Assembly: GCA_031254955.1 (NCBI GenBank) | Contig: JAIRTK010000223.1 | Coordinates: 1 to 7,231 of the forward strand | Reading direction: 5' to 3' | DNA: 7,231 nt | Source of the DNA: Opitutaceae bacterium | GTDB lineage: Bacteria > Verrucomicrobiota > Verrucomicrobiia > Opitutales > Opitutaceae | Shown: piece by piece, positions 1 through 6,735 of the stretch | Numbering within the stretch: position 1 is the first letter of the stretch | How the letters are laid out: every line of letters starts with the position of its first letter | The notes under the pieces: generated by a model | The model's input: the letters and a program-made list of their open reading frames with translations, nothing else | Database searches by the model: none | What the model was told of the DNA's origin: nothing | Position numbers and translations under genes: made by a program

Positions 1-20
1 CTCCCATTACTGGTTGGAAA

Positions 21-57
21 CGAGGAGAAAGAGAAAGATAAAGAGGAAAGAGAAAGA
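21..57. repeat. Purine-rich repeat arm, partial GAGAAA/GATAAAGAG element
   Basis: This stretch is almost pure purine on the + strand, with a single T. Positions 31-56 match 3926-3951, the right arm of the hairpin element between the PKD and GH35-like genes, at 25 of 26 bases. It is therefore probably one arm of the same repeat family. Its partner arm would lie before position 1, so the hairpin cannot be verified here. Polypurine tracts like this can also adopt triplex structures, but nothing here shows that it does. Confidence 0.7.
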
Positions 58-115
58 AATGGGCAGCACGGCGGCTATCCATCCAAAAGAATAAATTTTG
101 TTCGGAATTGGTATA

Positions 116-254
116 ATACCCTTTGTGAATGAAAATCACCCTTCAGGTAGGGTGAGGCGTTCCGCCGAGCGGCGAGCGGTTCACACGGCTCGGCGGGACG
201 CCTCGCCCTACCTTTAACGGCTTCCATTGTGTGCGTTTCATTCGCAAAGGGTAT
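116..254. repeat. Nested inverted repeat, MITE-like or long 3' hairpin
   Basis: Two nested pairs of inverted arms are visible. The outer arms are 116-134 and 236-254 (19 bp, one difference). The inner arms are 146-170 and 188-212 (25 bp, two differences), with a 17-nt loop at 171-187. The inner arms begin GGTAGGG and contain GCCGAGC or GCTCGGC. All three differences are T on the left and G on the right, so a + strand RNA would keep every pair as G-U wobble. The element starts 27 nt after the GH28 stop codon and contains no open frame of note. It could be a non-autonomous mobile repeat or a transcript-end structure; no U-run follows it on the minus strand, so it is not a classic intrinsic terminator. 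Confidence 0.8.
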
Positions 255-281
255 AAGAGGGGCATTAATGGGGAGTGGGGA

Positions 282-1940
282 TTACTGGAGTGTTTTATCT
301 TGGGAGGCGGCTTCTTCCACATCGGCGAATCCCGGGCAGTCGCGGGCGGTGAAATCGGTCGTGTCGCGGAGAAGGGCGAAGGGCTGGCCGGGGGCGCGTT
401 GAATGTTGACCGAGCGGAAGACCGCGCGTTTCACGTCTTGAAGGACGACGGGGATGCGTTCGTCCGGGGAGGCGTAGGTGACGGTGATGTCGCGGAGGAG
501 GAGGTTTTTGGCATGGCGGGCGTAGAGCGCGCTGGCGGGCAGGAGGCCGAACATGCTGGGTTCGGGATAGGCGGCGGGGCGCTCGGGGACGGCGTGGATG
601 TCGGCGCGCGGGCCGCTGGCGGCGGGGCCGGTGGTGTCCTTGCTTTGCGAGCGGAGGAAGAAGGAGTTGACCAGGTGCGAGGGCTGCCGGCGGACTTCGT
701 CGAGGGTGAGGCCGCCGCTTTTGACGATGTGGACGCCGTTGAGGCGCACGTCCTCGACCGGGTGGTCGGGGAGGCCGTTGATGATGATGGGGAAGCGGGC
801 GTCGGCGGAGGAGGCGACGAGGTTGTCGATGCTGACGCGGCGGATGGCGCCGACGGGCGTGCCGGCGGGGCCGCGGGCGCGGTTGCCGATGATGAGGAAG
901 AGGGCGGCGTTGGAGATGTCGCGCAGGGTGATGTTGGAAATGGCGATGTCCTCGATGACGGCGCCGTCCACGCTTTCGATGGCGATGCCGCGGGAGCGGT
1001 CGAAGACGCAGTTGGAGATGGTGATGTTGCGGAAGTCGCCGTTGGACTCGGTGCCGAGTTTGATGCGTCCGGTGGGGCCGTCGCGGTCGGGGGCGCGGAC
1101 GGACTCGCGGGTGAAGGTGCCGGCGAGGAGGGAGCCGGGGTCGTAGCCGGAGACTTGGCAGTTGGTGATGGTGACGTTTTCGGTGGGGCGGAGGAAGCCG
1201 AGGGCGTAGGAGGTCTTGAGGACGATGGCGTCGTCGTTGAGGGTGTTGACGGTGCAGTTGGAGATGCGGACGTGGCGGCAGGAGTCGATGTCGAGGCCGT
1301 CGCGGTTGGTGTCGATTTTGAGGTTGTCGATGGTGAGGTTGTCCACGCCGGTGGCGAGGACGGAGAAGTGGCCGGTCATGAGCATGGAGAAATCGCGGAG
1401 GATGACGTTGCGGCAGAGTTTGAGCGCGATGGATTTGTTGGCGGTGCCGGGGTGCGAGGCGCGTCCGCGGTTGAGGCCGTCGCCGCGAATGAGGCCTTGG
1501 CCGGTGATGGCGATGTTTTCGAGGTGCTCGCCCCAGATGAGGCTGTTGCGCCAGTGGCTGTGTCCAAAATCCTGATACTGGTGGAGGTCGCCCCACTCGT
1601 TGGGTTCGTAGGGGTCGTAGCCGCCGCCGGCCTCGGCGGGAGGCGGCTCGGCGGCGACAAGGATGGCGCCGGGTTCGAGGTGGAGGGTGATGTTGCTTTT
1701 GAGGCGGACGGAGTAGCTCAGGTAGGTGCCGGCGGGGAGGCGCACGGTGCCGCCGCCGGCGGCGGACGCGGTTTCGATGGCGCGGTTGATGGCGCCGGAG
1801 TCGATGGTCTGGCCGTCGCCGGTGGCGCCGAATTCGCGGACGTTGTAATCGCGGGCTTGGAGGGTGGTCATGGCGAAAAAAGTTATAATGAAAACGGGGG
1901 TGAGCGAAAGGAGCGTGGCGGATGGAAAACGTCGGAGCAT
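282..1940 (-). CDS. Glycoside hydrolase family 28 protein (polygalacturonase / rhamnogalacturonan hydrolase-like), secreted
   Basis: The 552-residue product should hydrolyse galacturonic-acid linkages in pectin. Residues 1-29 form a signal peptide (two Arg, a hydrophobic core, TLQA before the likely cut). Residues 31-95 resemble the start of the right-handed beta-helix of the pectate-lyase-like superfamily (VREFGATGDG, GGGTVRLPAGTY). GH28 signatures follow: FGHSHWRNSLIWGE at 125-138, NRDGLD at 212-217 (NTDGxD equivalent), NDDA at 235-238 (the Asp pair), GRIKLGTES at 291-299 and PEPSMFG at 459-465. The canonical GHG histidine motif is not visible after the Asp pair. The start at 1940 was chosen because the frame extended to a GTG at 2249 would translate the intergenic hairpin and overlap the upstream gene; an internal ATG at 1871 would lose most of the signal peptide. 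It is last in the minus-strand series. GH28 membership is firm, exact substrate is not. Confidence 0.93.
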   Translation of the reverse strand: MLRRFPSATLLSLTPVFIITFFAMTTLQARDYNVREFGATGDGQTIDSGAINRAIETASAAGGGTVRLPAGTYLSYSVRLKSNITLHLEPGAILVAAEPPPAEAGGGYDPYEPNEWGDLHQYQDFGHSHWRNSLIWGEHLENIAITGQGLIRGDGLNRGRASHPGTANKSIALKLCRNVILRDFSMLMTGHFSVLATGVDNLTIDNLKIDTNRDGLDIDSCRHVRISNCTVNTLNDDAIVLKTSYALGFLRPTENVTITNCQVSGYDPGSLLAGTFTRESVRAPDRDGPTGRIKLGTESNGDFRNITISNCVFDRSRGIAIESVDGAVIEDIAISNITLRDISNAALFLIIGNRARGPAGTPVGAIRRVSIDNLVASSADARFPIIINGLPDHPVEDVRLNGVHIVKSGGLTLDEVRRQPSHLVNSFFLRSQSKDTTGPAASGPRADIHAVPERPAAYPEPSMFGLLPASALYARHAKNLLLRDITVTYASPDERIPVVLQDVKRAVFRSVNIQRAPGQPFALLRDTTDFTARDCPGFADVEEAASQDKTLQ

Positions 1941-1998
1941 GGCGGGAGGGAGGGGAGCCGGGCGAATGGTTTGGAAACGGACGGTTTGTTTTCTCAAT

Positions 1999-2070
1999 CG
2001 TTCTCTTACTCGTTCTCGTTCTCGAAACATCCTGAAAACGGAAGAGAGAACGAGAACGAGTAAGAGAACG
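1999..2070. repeat. Intergenic hairpin, GTTCTC/GAGAAC inverted repeat
   Basis: The arms at 1999-2023 and 2046-2070 are perfect 25-bp inverted copies with a 22-nt loop. The left arm is built from CGTTCTC units interrupted by TTACT. The same core occurs inside the 5188-5311 element. It fills about half of the 149-nt gap between the GH35-like and GH28 genes, beginning 19 nt after the GH35-like stop and ending 58 nt before the GH28 start. No U-run follows on the minus strand. Possible roles are mRNA processing or stabilisation, partial termination, or a mobile palindromic repeat. Confidence 0.9.
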
Positions 2071-2089
2071 AGAAAGATTTTATGAGGAG

Positions 2090-3811
2090 TTATTTCGCCT
2101 GCGGGAAGCGGTAGAGTTTGGCGCGCAGGATGACGGGGTGCGGGCTGGAGAAACGCAGGCCGGTGCCGGTCTGGCGGGCGGCGGCTTGCGCGCCGAGGTC
2201 GTAGTCGAGCATGATTTCGTCGCCGTTGAGGCGGCGTCCGGGAATCCACTTTCCGGATGTGTCGAAGACGCCTTCCTCGACTTGCGCGAGGCCGACGGTG
2301 TCGTCGCCGGCGGGATCGGTGGCGAAGGTGACTTGGAGGTTCGCGCCGACGGCGAGAAACTCATCGGGGCCGGTGGCGAGGATGAGGCCGTAGGCGCGTT
2401 CGGGCACGCCCTTGGCGCGCCAGCCGGTGAAGAGCGCGGCTTTCAGGTCGTAGCCGCCGAGCTTGATGCGCTCGGAGGGATTTTGCGGATCGAGCGAAAC
2501 GGCGGCGATGTTGCCACGGGTTTGTTGCGCGAGAATCTGCGGGGCGAGTTGTTTGAGGAGGGCGTAGGCGCGGACGAGCGGGTCGCCGGCGAGGTTGTTT
2601 TCGTCGAGGCGGCTGTCGATGCCGAAGGGCGAGTAGCCGAGTCCGCCGAAACGGCCGATGGTGACAAACGCATTGGCCGCGCCGGTTTCCCCGGCAAAGG
2701 ACTCGGGCACGAAAAACGGCGCGCCGGGGCGGGTGTATTCGGCGCAGATTTGGGTGAAGCCGGGCAGATAAATGTCCGGCGTGAACATATCAATGCGCGG
2801 GGCGGCGGCGCGCCAGAGGTCGAGCACGTGGGCCTGCGGGCCTCCGGAGGGATATTCGCCGGGGAGTTCGTCGGAGGGTTGCACGATCCAGGCGTTGACG
2901 AAGGCGGGGAGCGCATGCTCGCGTTTGCCGGCGGCGGTGACGTGGTCGATGTAACGCGCGTAGTGCCAGGCCATGAAGGCTTCCCCGGCGGCGGGGCTGT
3001 GGCCAAACACCTCGGCCCAGGTGCCGGCGGTTTTGAAGCCGGCGTCGCGCCAGAGGGCGCGCAGCGAGGGCGCGAGGGTCTCGCGGTTTTGCCGGAGGTG
3101 GTCGAGGAGCGCGGCGGGGACGGGTTGCGCCCAGGCGGCGTCGGCGAGGGCGGAGCGGTCGCGGGCATCGGCGTGGAGGCCGACTTCGTTTTGCACCTGC
3201 ATCATGATGACGGTGTGGCGGTCGCCATCGGTTTCGCGGAGGTGGCGGAGGAGGGCGGCGTAGGCGCGGGCGTCGGCATCGCGGTTGGCCTCGGAAAAGA
3301 CGGAGAGGATTTCGAGCGTGCCTTGCGCGGTGCGGGCGCGGGGAAAGCGGGCGGTGTCGGCCTTTACCCAAGCGGGGGCGTAGTGGCTGAGTCCGTTTTT
3401 CCAACTGCCGAACCAGAGCAGGACGAGGCGGAGGTCGTGCGCGCGGGCGTCGGCGACGAGGTGGTCAACCAGGGTGAAATCGAACCGGCCTTCGGCTGGC
3501 TCGATAACGTCCCAGGGCACGGCGGCGAGGACGGTGTTGAGGTGCGCGGCGGCGAGCCGCGGCCAGTGCGGGGCCATGTAGGCGCGGCTGGTGGAGCTGG
3601 AGTTGTGGAGTTCGCCGGCCAGCGCGAGAAAGGGCTGGCCGTCAACGATGAGCTGGGTGGCGAGGCCGCGCTTTTCGAGCCGGGGCAGTTCGGCGGCGAA
3701 GGCCGGCGGACTGAAGGGCTGAAGGAGCGCGAGGAGAAAGATGACGGCGGGCAAGGACAGGATGCCGGCGGCAAGCGTGGATGGGCGGGGGAGTGGCGTG
3801 GATGGTTTCAT
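2090..3811 (-). CDS. GH35-like beta-galactosidase with DUF5597-type C-terminal region, secreted
   Basis: The 573-residue product resembles the bacterial GH35 beta-galactosidases that carry a DUF5597-type C-terminal domain, which release terminal beta-galactose, here plausibly from pectin side chains. Residues 1-40 form a signal peptide ending PPAFAA. The TIM-barrel region spans roughly 45-430: FLALAGELHNSS near 61-72, VPWDVIEPAEGRFDF at 98-112, the acid/base region MMQVQNEVG at 203-211 (Glu209, equivalent to QxENExG) and the likely nucleophile in FFVPES at 366-371 (Glu370). Residues of about 435-570 are beta-rich and fit the DUF5597 tail. The ATG at 3811 gives a complete signal peptide and is preceded by a pyrimidine-rich leader instead of a Shine-Dalgarno motif. 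It follows the CBM9/PKD gene after a 169-nt gap. Family assignment is from motif memory; the true substrate may be another beta-galactoside or arabinoside. Confidence 0.88.
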   Translation of the reverse strand: MKPSTPLPRPSTLAAGILSLPAVIFLLALLQPFSPPAFAAELPRLEKRGLATQLIVDGQPFLALAGELHNSSSTSRAYMAPHWPRLAAAHLNTVLAAVPWDVIEPAEGRFDFTLVDHLVADARAHDLRLVLLWFGSWKNGLSHYAPAWVKADTARFPRARTAQGTLEILSVFSEANRDADARAYAALLRHLRETDGDRHTVIMMQVQNEVGLHADARDRSALADAAWAQPVPAALLDHLRQNRETLAPSLRALWRDAGFKTAGTWAEVFGHSPAAGEAFMAWHYARYIDHVTAAGKREHALPAFVNAWIVQPSDELPGEYPSGGPQAHVLDLWRAAAPRIDMFTPDIYLPGFTQICAEYTRPGAPFFVPESFAGETGAANAFVTIGRFGGLGYSPFGIDSRLDENNLAGDPLVRAYALLKQLAPQILAQQTRGNIAAVSLDPQNPSERIKLGGYDLKAALFTGWRAKGVPERAYGLILATGPDEFLAVGANLQVTFATDPAGDDTVGLAQVEEGVFDTSGKWIPGRRLNGDEIMLDYDLGAQAAARQTGTGLRFSSPHPVILRAKLYRFPQAK

Positions 3812-3842
3812 GAGGAGAAAAACGGGAGGGATGGCGCGGTGA

Positions 3843-3951
3843 TGTTTTATCGTTCTCGTTCTCTTACTCTTTATCTTTCTCCAACACGGGAGCCGGGGTG
3901 CACGGGGCGGGGAAGAAAGAATAAAGAGAAAGATAAAGAGGAAAGTGAAAG
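3843..3951. repeat. Intergenic hairpin, hybrid repeat element
   Basis: The inner arms at 3867-3881 and 3926-3940 are perfect 15-bp inverted copies (CTCTTTATCTTTCTC type), with a 44-nt loop. The outer left part, 3843-3869, is identical over 27 bp to 5182-5208 in the next element and contains the TCTTACTC core. The outer right part instead continues in the GAGGAAAG style found at 21-57, so the outer arms no longer pair well. The element lies in the 169-nt gap between the CBM9/PKD and GH35-like genes, starting 29 nt after the upstream stop. Confidence 0.85.
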
Positions 3952-3980
3952 AGGAGGTGTTTATTAATTAATCGGATACA

Positions 3981-5132
3981 TCATTGGCGCAGCTGCACGT
4001 CCCAGACTTTGGAGAAGCGGGACTTTCCGGCGGGGCCTTCGACTTTGAGAATGACGGTGCGGTTGCGGGTGTCCGCGTAAGCGTGGAGCGGGTGTTGCTC
4101 GGTGGAGGTCCGGCCGTCGCCGAAATCCCAATGCCACGCGGTGATCTCACCGCGCGACTCGTCTTTGAAGGCGACGAGGCGGCGGTCCATGTCCACGACG
4201 GTGAACGACCAGCGTGCCTCGATTTTCTTTTTTTCCAACGCAGGCTCCAGCGGCATGAGACGGAAGGCGGGGAGCGCGCTGGCGTCGCCGAACATGGTGT
4301 AGCGGCGCCCGAGGGACCAGAAGCCGCGTTTCGCCGGGTCGGGGTCGCCGTCGTAGTCGATGATGATCCAGCCAAGGCCGATGAGCTTGTTTTCGCGAAG
4401 GACGGACTCGACGGCGCGTTGCGGCCCTTCGGGGCCGGCGTGGTCGAACGGGGTGAGCCAAAATTCGAGCGTGAATTTTCCCGGTTCCCCGTGCTTGAAA
4501 TCGAAACGCGAGGCGGCGTTGGCGAAGGGGAATTCCTTGGTCCAGGTCGGCGAACCCCAGGCCAGCGCCCACGCCTTGTCCACGGCGGGCGTGAAGATGT
4601 GGTAGTTCTGCGCGTGCACGCCATGCGCGGCCCAGTGGCGTTCGGCGTCGGGGATGCGCGGGTCGGTGTCGAGGACGGCGCGCTGCCGCCCGACGACATC
4701 GGCGGTCCAGAAATCGCGGTGCTCGGAGTCGATGAGCGGGCCGCCGGAAGCGTCGCCATCGACGATGACCTCGAAGGTGTCGTTGCGCAGGCCGGGGTCG
4801 GAGAAATCCCAGAAATTGTCACGGGCCTCGTAGAGGAAATAGAGGCGGTTGAGTCCCTTGACCCAGCCGACGCGCACGCGCGCGTCGAGGTCGGCGGGAT
4901 CGGGTTTCTTTTTGGTTTCGCCGAGGTCAACAAGCTGGCCGGCGCCGACAACGTAGGCGTCGGGCACGATGGCCCAGTCGGAGGCGTCGCCGTCGATGCG
5001 CGGCATCCGGTCGGCGGGAAACTGGAAGACGGGAAAAGTGACTTCGGGGCGGTCGAGGGAAAAGGCCGAAGGAAGGAATGGCTGAAGCGCGGAAAGAAGA
5101 CAGAGGGCGGCGAAGAGATAAGGCGGGCGCAT
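3981..5132 (-). CDS. Secreted CBM9-like domain plus PKD domain protein
   Basis: The 383-residue product has a signal peptide at 1-25 (hydrophobic stretch, then PSAFS before LD). Residues of about 40-300 look like a family 9 carbohydrate-binding module: RIDGDASDWA at 45-54 matches the usual opening, DNFWDF and NDTFEVIVDGD follow at 105-110 and 117-127, and LEFWLTP lies near 222-228. Residues of about 305-381 form a PKD domain with the diagnostic WDFGDG at 335-340 and a closing HAYAD...VILKVEG strand pattern. No catalytic motif is recognisable, so a binding or scaffolding role for polysaccharide is inferred. It stands between the GH105 gene (202-nt gap) and the GH35-like gene (169-nt gap). The start at 5132 gives a full signal peptide and is preceded by CCTCCTCGCC, not a Shine-Dalgarno motif. 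The long CBM9-like region could include extra beta-strands of unknown role. Confidence 0.82.
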   Translation of the reverse strand: MRPPYLFAALCLLSALQPFLPSAFSLDRPEVTFPVFQFPADRMPRIDGDASDWAIVPDAYVVGAGQLVDLGETKKKPDPADLDARVRVGWVKGLNRLYFLYEARDNFWDFSDPGLRNDTFEVIVDGDASGGPLIDSEHRDFWTADVVGRQRAVLDTDPRIPDAERHWAAHGVHAQNYHIFTPAVDKAWALAWGSPTWTKEFPFANAASRFDFKHGEPGKFTLEFWLTPFDHAGPEGPQRAVESVLRENKLIGLGWIIIDYDGDPDPAKRGFWSLGRRYTMFGDASALPAFRLMPLEPALEKKKIEARWSFTVVDMDRRLVAFKDESRGEITAWHWDFGDGRTSTEQHPLHAYADTRNRTVILKVEGPAGKSRFSKVWDVQLRQ

Positions 5133-5187
5133 GGCGAGGAGGATGGCGGGGGCGGGGGGATGGGGGGATGGGACTGAACTCTGTTTT

Positions 5188-5311
5188 ATCGTTCTCGTTC
5201 TCTTACTCGTTCTCGTTCTCGCTCTCGTTTTCGTTTTCGCTCTCGTTCTCTCTTCCGCCCTCGCGCGCGTGGCGTTTCGAGAACGAGAACGAGTAAGAGA
5301 ACGAGAACGAT
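5188..5311. repeat. Intergenic hairpin, longest GTTCTC/GAGAAC inverted repeat
   Basis: The arms at 5188-5221 and 5278-5311 are perfect 34-bp inverted copies. The 56-nt loop continues the same pyrimidine style (CTCGTTTTCGTTTTCGCTC) and then becomes GC-rich (5256-5275). The 25-bp core arm of the 1999-2070 element is contained in these arms. The element occupies most of the 202-nt gap between GH105 and the CBM9/PKD gene, starting 23 nt after the GH105 stop and ending 55 nt before the next start. Neither flank has a U-run expected of an intrinsic terminator. Confidence 0.92.
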
Positions 5312-5334
5312 TTCATGGGGGGCCTTGAAAAACC

Positions 5335-6735
5335 TCACCACAGCCGCGAGGGCACCTTGCCGAAGTGGACGCCGCCGTCGTGCACGACGGCATCGGCGCC
5401 CTTGCCTTTGCGCAACGCGATCATCTCGGCGCCGGCCAGCAGCACGGGGCCGTATCCATGCGCCGCATACACGCTGACCGGGCGGAAGGCGTAGAAAACC
5501 GGCTCCCAGCCCATGCCGGTGCCGACACAGGTGCCCTCGACCTGGCCGCGGGCGTTGACTTTCTGCGCGACGGCGTTCCAGCCGATGGACGCCACCGGGC
5601 CGTAGGCGAGCGGGTCGATCCAGCCGCGATTGATCGCGCGGGCGATGCCGTAAACGAACATCGCGCTGGCGGAGGTTTCCTCGTAGGTCGCGGGGCGGTC
5701 GAGAAGCTGGTGCCAGAGGCCGTTGACGCCCTGCGCGGCGGCGAGGCCGCGCACGTGGTCGCGCAGGAGCGCGAGGAGCGCGGGGCGGTCGGGATGGCTT
5801 TCGGGCAGCACGGAAAGCAGCTCGACCTTGGCCAGCAGCGCCCAGCCGTTGGCGCGGCCCCAGTGGAACGCCGGATGGTCGCTCATGCCGGCCACCCAGC
5901 CGTGCATGTAGAGGTTCTTTTCGCGGACAAACATGCGCCGCGCGAACTGGAGAATCTGGCGCGCGGCGTCATCGTGGTAGCGCGCTTCGCCGGTCAGCCG
6001 GCCCATCTGCGCGAGAGCGGGCACGCTCATGTAGAGATCGTCGAGCCAGAGCGAATCGGGCATCGGGCGGTCGCGCGCGAGCGTGCCGTCGGCGAGGCGT
6101 TTTTGGTTGCCCGAGATATGCGCGAGGTAGCGGTCGATGAGCGGGCGCAGGTCGCCGCCGACGGCGGGGCGGGTTTGCGCGGCCTTGAGCATGGCGGCAG
6201 CCATCGCGCCGGAGTCGTCGAGCGTGCGCGGCGCGACCACGCTGCGCAACGGGTAGCGCCGGGGCAACTCGCCTTGCGGAATCGCGGCGAAGTGCGCGGC
6301 GAGCACCCGGATGGCGTGCAGGCGCTCGTCCACGAACCGCGTGTAACGCGCGTCGCCGGTCTCCGCGGCGGCGTGCAACATGCCCGCGTAGGTGACACCC
6401 CACTCGTAGCTGACGAGCGCGAAATCGCCGCGCTCAAGCACGGCGCGGCTGGGCAGCGCGTCGAGGGACGCGACGGGCTGTTTCGTTTCGGCATCGACGA
6501 TGCGGACGGGGCTGGCGGTTTCGAGGTAATCCACCACGCGGCCCATGACCGCCTCGATCTCGGCGACCGATGCGGGCGCGTAGGGCACCGGGTAGTCCGG
6601 CGGCGTCCACGTGACGTTGATGATGGCCTCCGGCGTGGCCAGCGTCGTCGCGCGGGTTTGCGCCTGCATGGGGCCGCTGCCCGCGAGCGCGAGGCCGGCG
6701 GCGAAAAGGATGTTGCGAGGATGGAGGACTTGCAT
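5335..6735 (-). CDS. Glycoside hydrolase family 105 unsaturated rhamnogalacturonyl/galacturonyl hydrolase, exported
   Basis: The 466-residue product should remove the 4,5-unsaturated uronic acid from the non-reducing end of oligosaccharides made by pectate or rhamnogalacturonan lyases, by hydration of the double bond. An alpha/alpha-barrel is expected. Visible signatures are YEWGVTYAGML at 110-120, the SLWLDDLYMSVP block at 228-239 with a likely catalytic Asp, YMHGW at 276-280, HWGRANGW at 291-298, YEETSASAMF at 351-360 and GTCVGTGMGW at 401-410. Residues 1-26 form a signal peptide (hydrophobic core, PMQAQ), unlike the cytoplasmic Bacillus YteR/YesR enzymes. The ATG at 6735 is preferred over an in-frame TTG at 6777 because it places the signal peptide properly. 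It is the first gene of the minus-strand series; base composition is less strand-skewed than in the GH28 gene. Family assignment is secure; rhamnogalacturonan versus polygalacturonan preference is open. Confidence 0.94.
   Translation of the reverse strand: MQVLHPRNILFAAGLALAGSGPMQAQTRATTLATPEAIINVTWTPPDYPVPYAPASVAEIEAVMGRVVDYLETASPVRIVDAETKQPVASLDALPSRAVLERGDFALVSYEWGVTYAGMLHAAAETGDARYTRFVDERLHAIRVLAAHFAAIPQGELPRRYPLRSVVAPRTLDDSGAMAAAMLKAAQTRPAVGGDLRPLIDRYLAHISGNQKRLADGTLARDRPMPDSLWLDDLYMSVPALAQMGRLTGEARYHDDAARQILQFARRMFVREKNLYMHGWVAGMSDHPAFHWGRANGWALLAKVELLSVLPESHPDRPALLALLRDHVRGLAAAQGVNGLWHQLLDRPATYEETSASAMFVYGIARAINRGWIDPLAYGPVASIGWNAVAQKVNARGQVEGTCVGTGMGWEPVFYAFRPVSVYAAHGYGPVLLAGAEMIALRKGKGADAVVHDGGVHFGKVPSRLW

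Noticed and set aside
112..117. TATAAT as a + strand promoter -10 box
   Set aside because: No -35-like hexamer lies at suitable spacing, no + strand gene follows, and the motif sits at the edge of the inverted repeat.
231..2063. A 610-codon open frame on the + strand, antisense to GH28
   Set aside because: Its product is a low-complexity Gly/Ala/Val/Asp/Glu mix with no domain and it ends by translating the intergenic hairpin. Such frames are expected opposite high-GC genes.
1941..2249. N-terminal extension of GH28 from a GTG at 2249
   Set aside because: It would overlap the GH35-like gene and translate the perfect hairpin into Arg/Glu and Leu/Val repeats ahead of an internal signal peptide.
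2138..5177. Long + strand open frames opposite the GH35-like and CBM9/PKD genes (2138-3967, 3984-5177)
   Set aside because: They show the same biased composition without motifs and run through the intergenic repeats, while the minus strand has clear family signatures and signal peptides.
1999..5311. GTTCTC/GAGAAC repeats as a CRISPR array
   Set aside because: The units are inverted repeats separated by whole genes, not regularly spaced direct repeats with unique spacers, and no cas gene is present.
5188..5311. Intergenic hairpins as classic intrinsic terminators
   Set aside because: The stems are long with large loops and no U-run follows on the minus strand; they may still affect transcript ends by another route.
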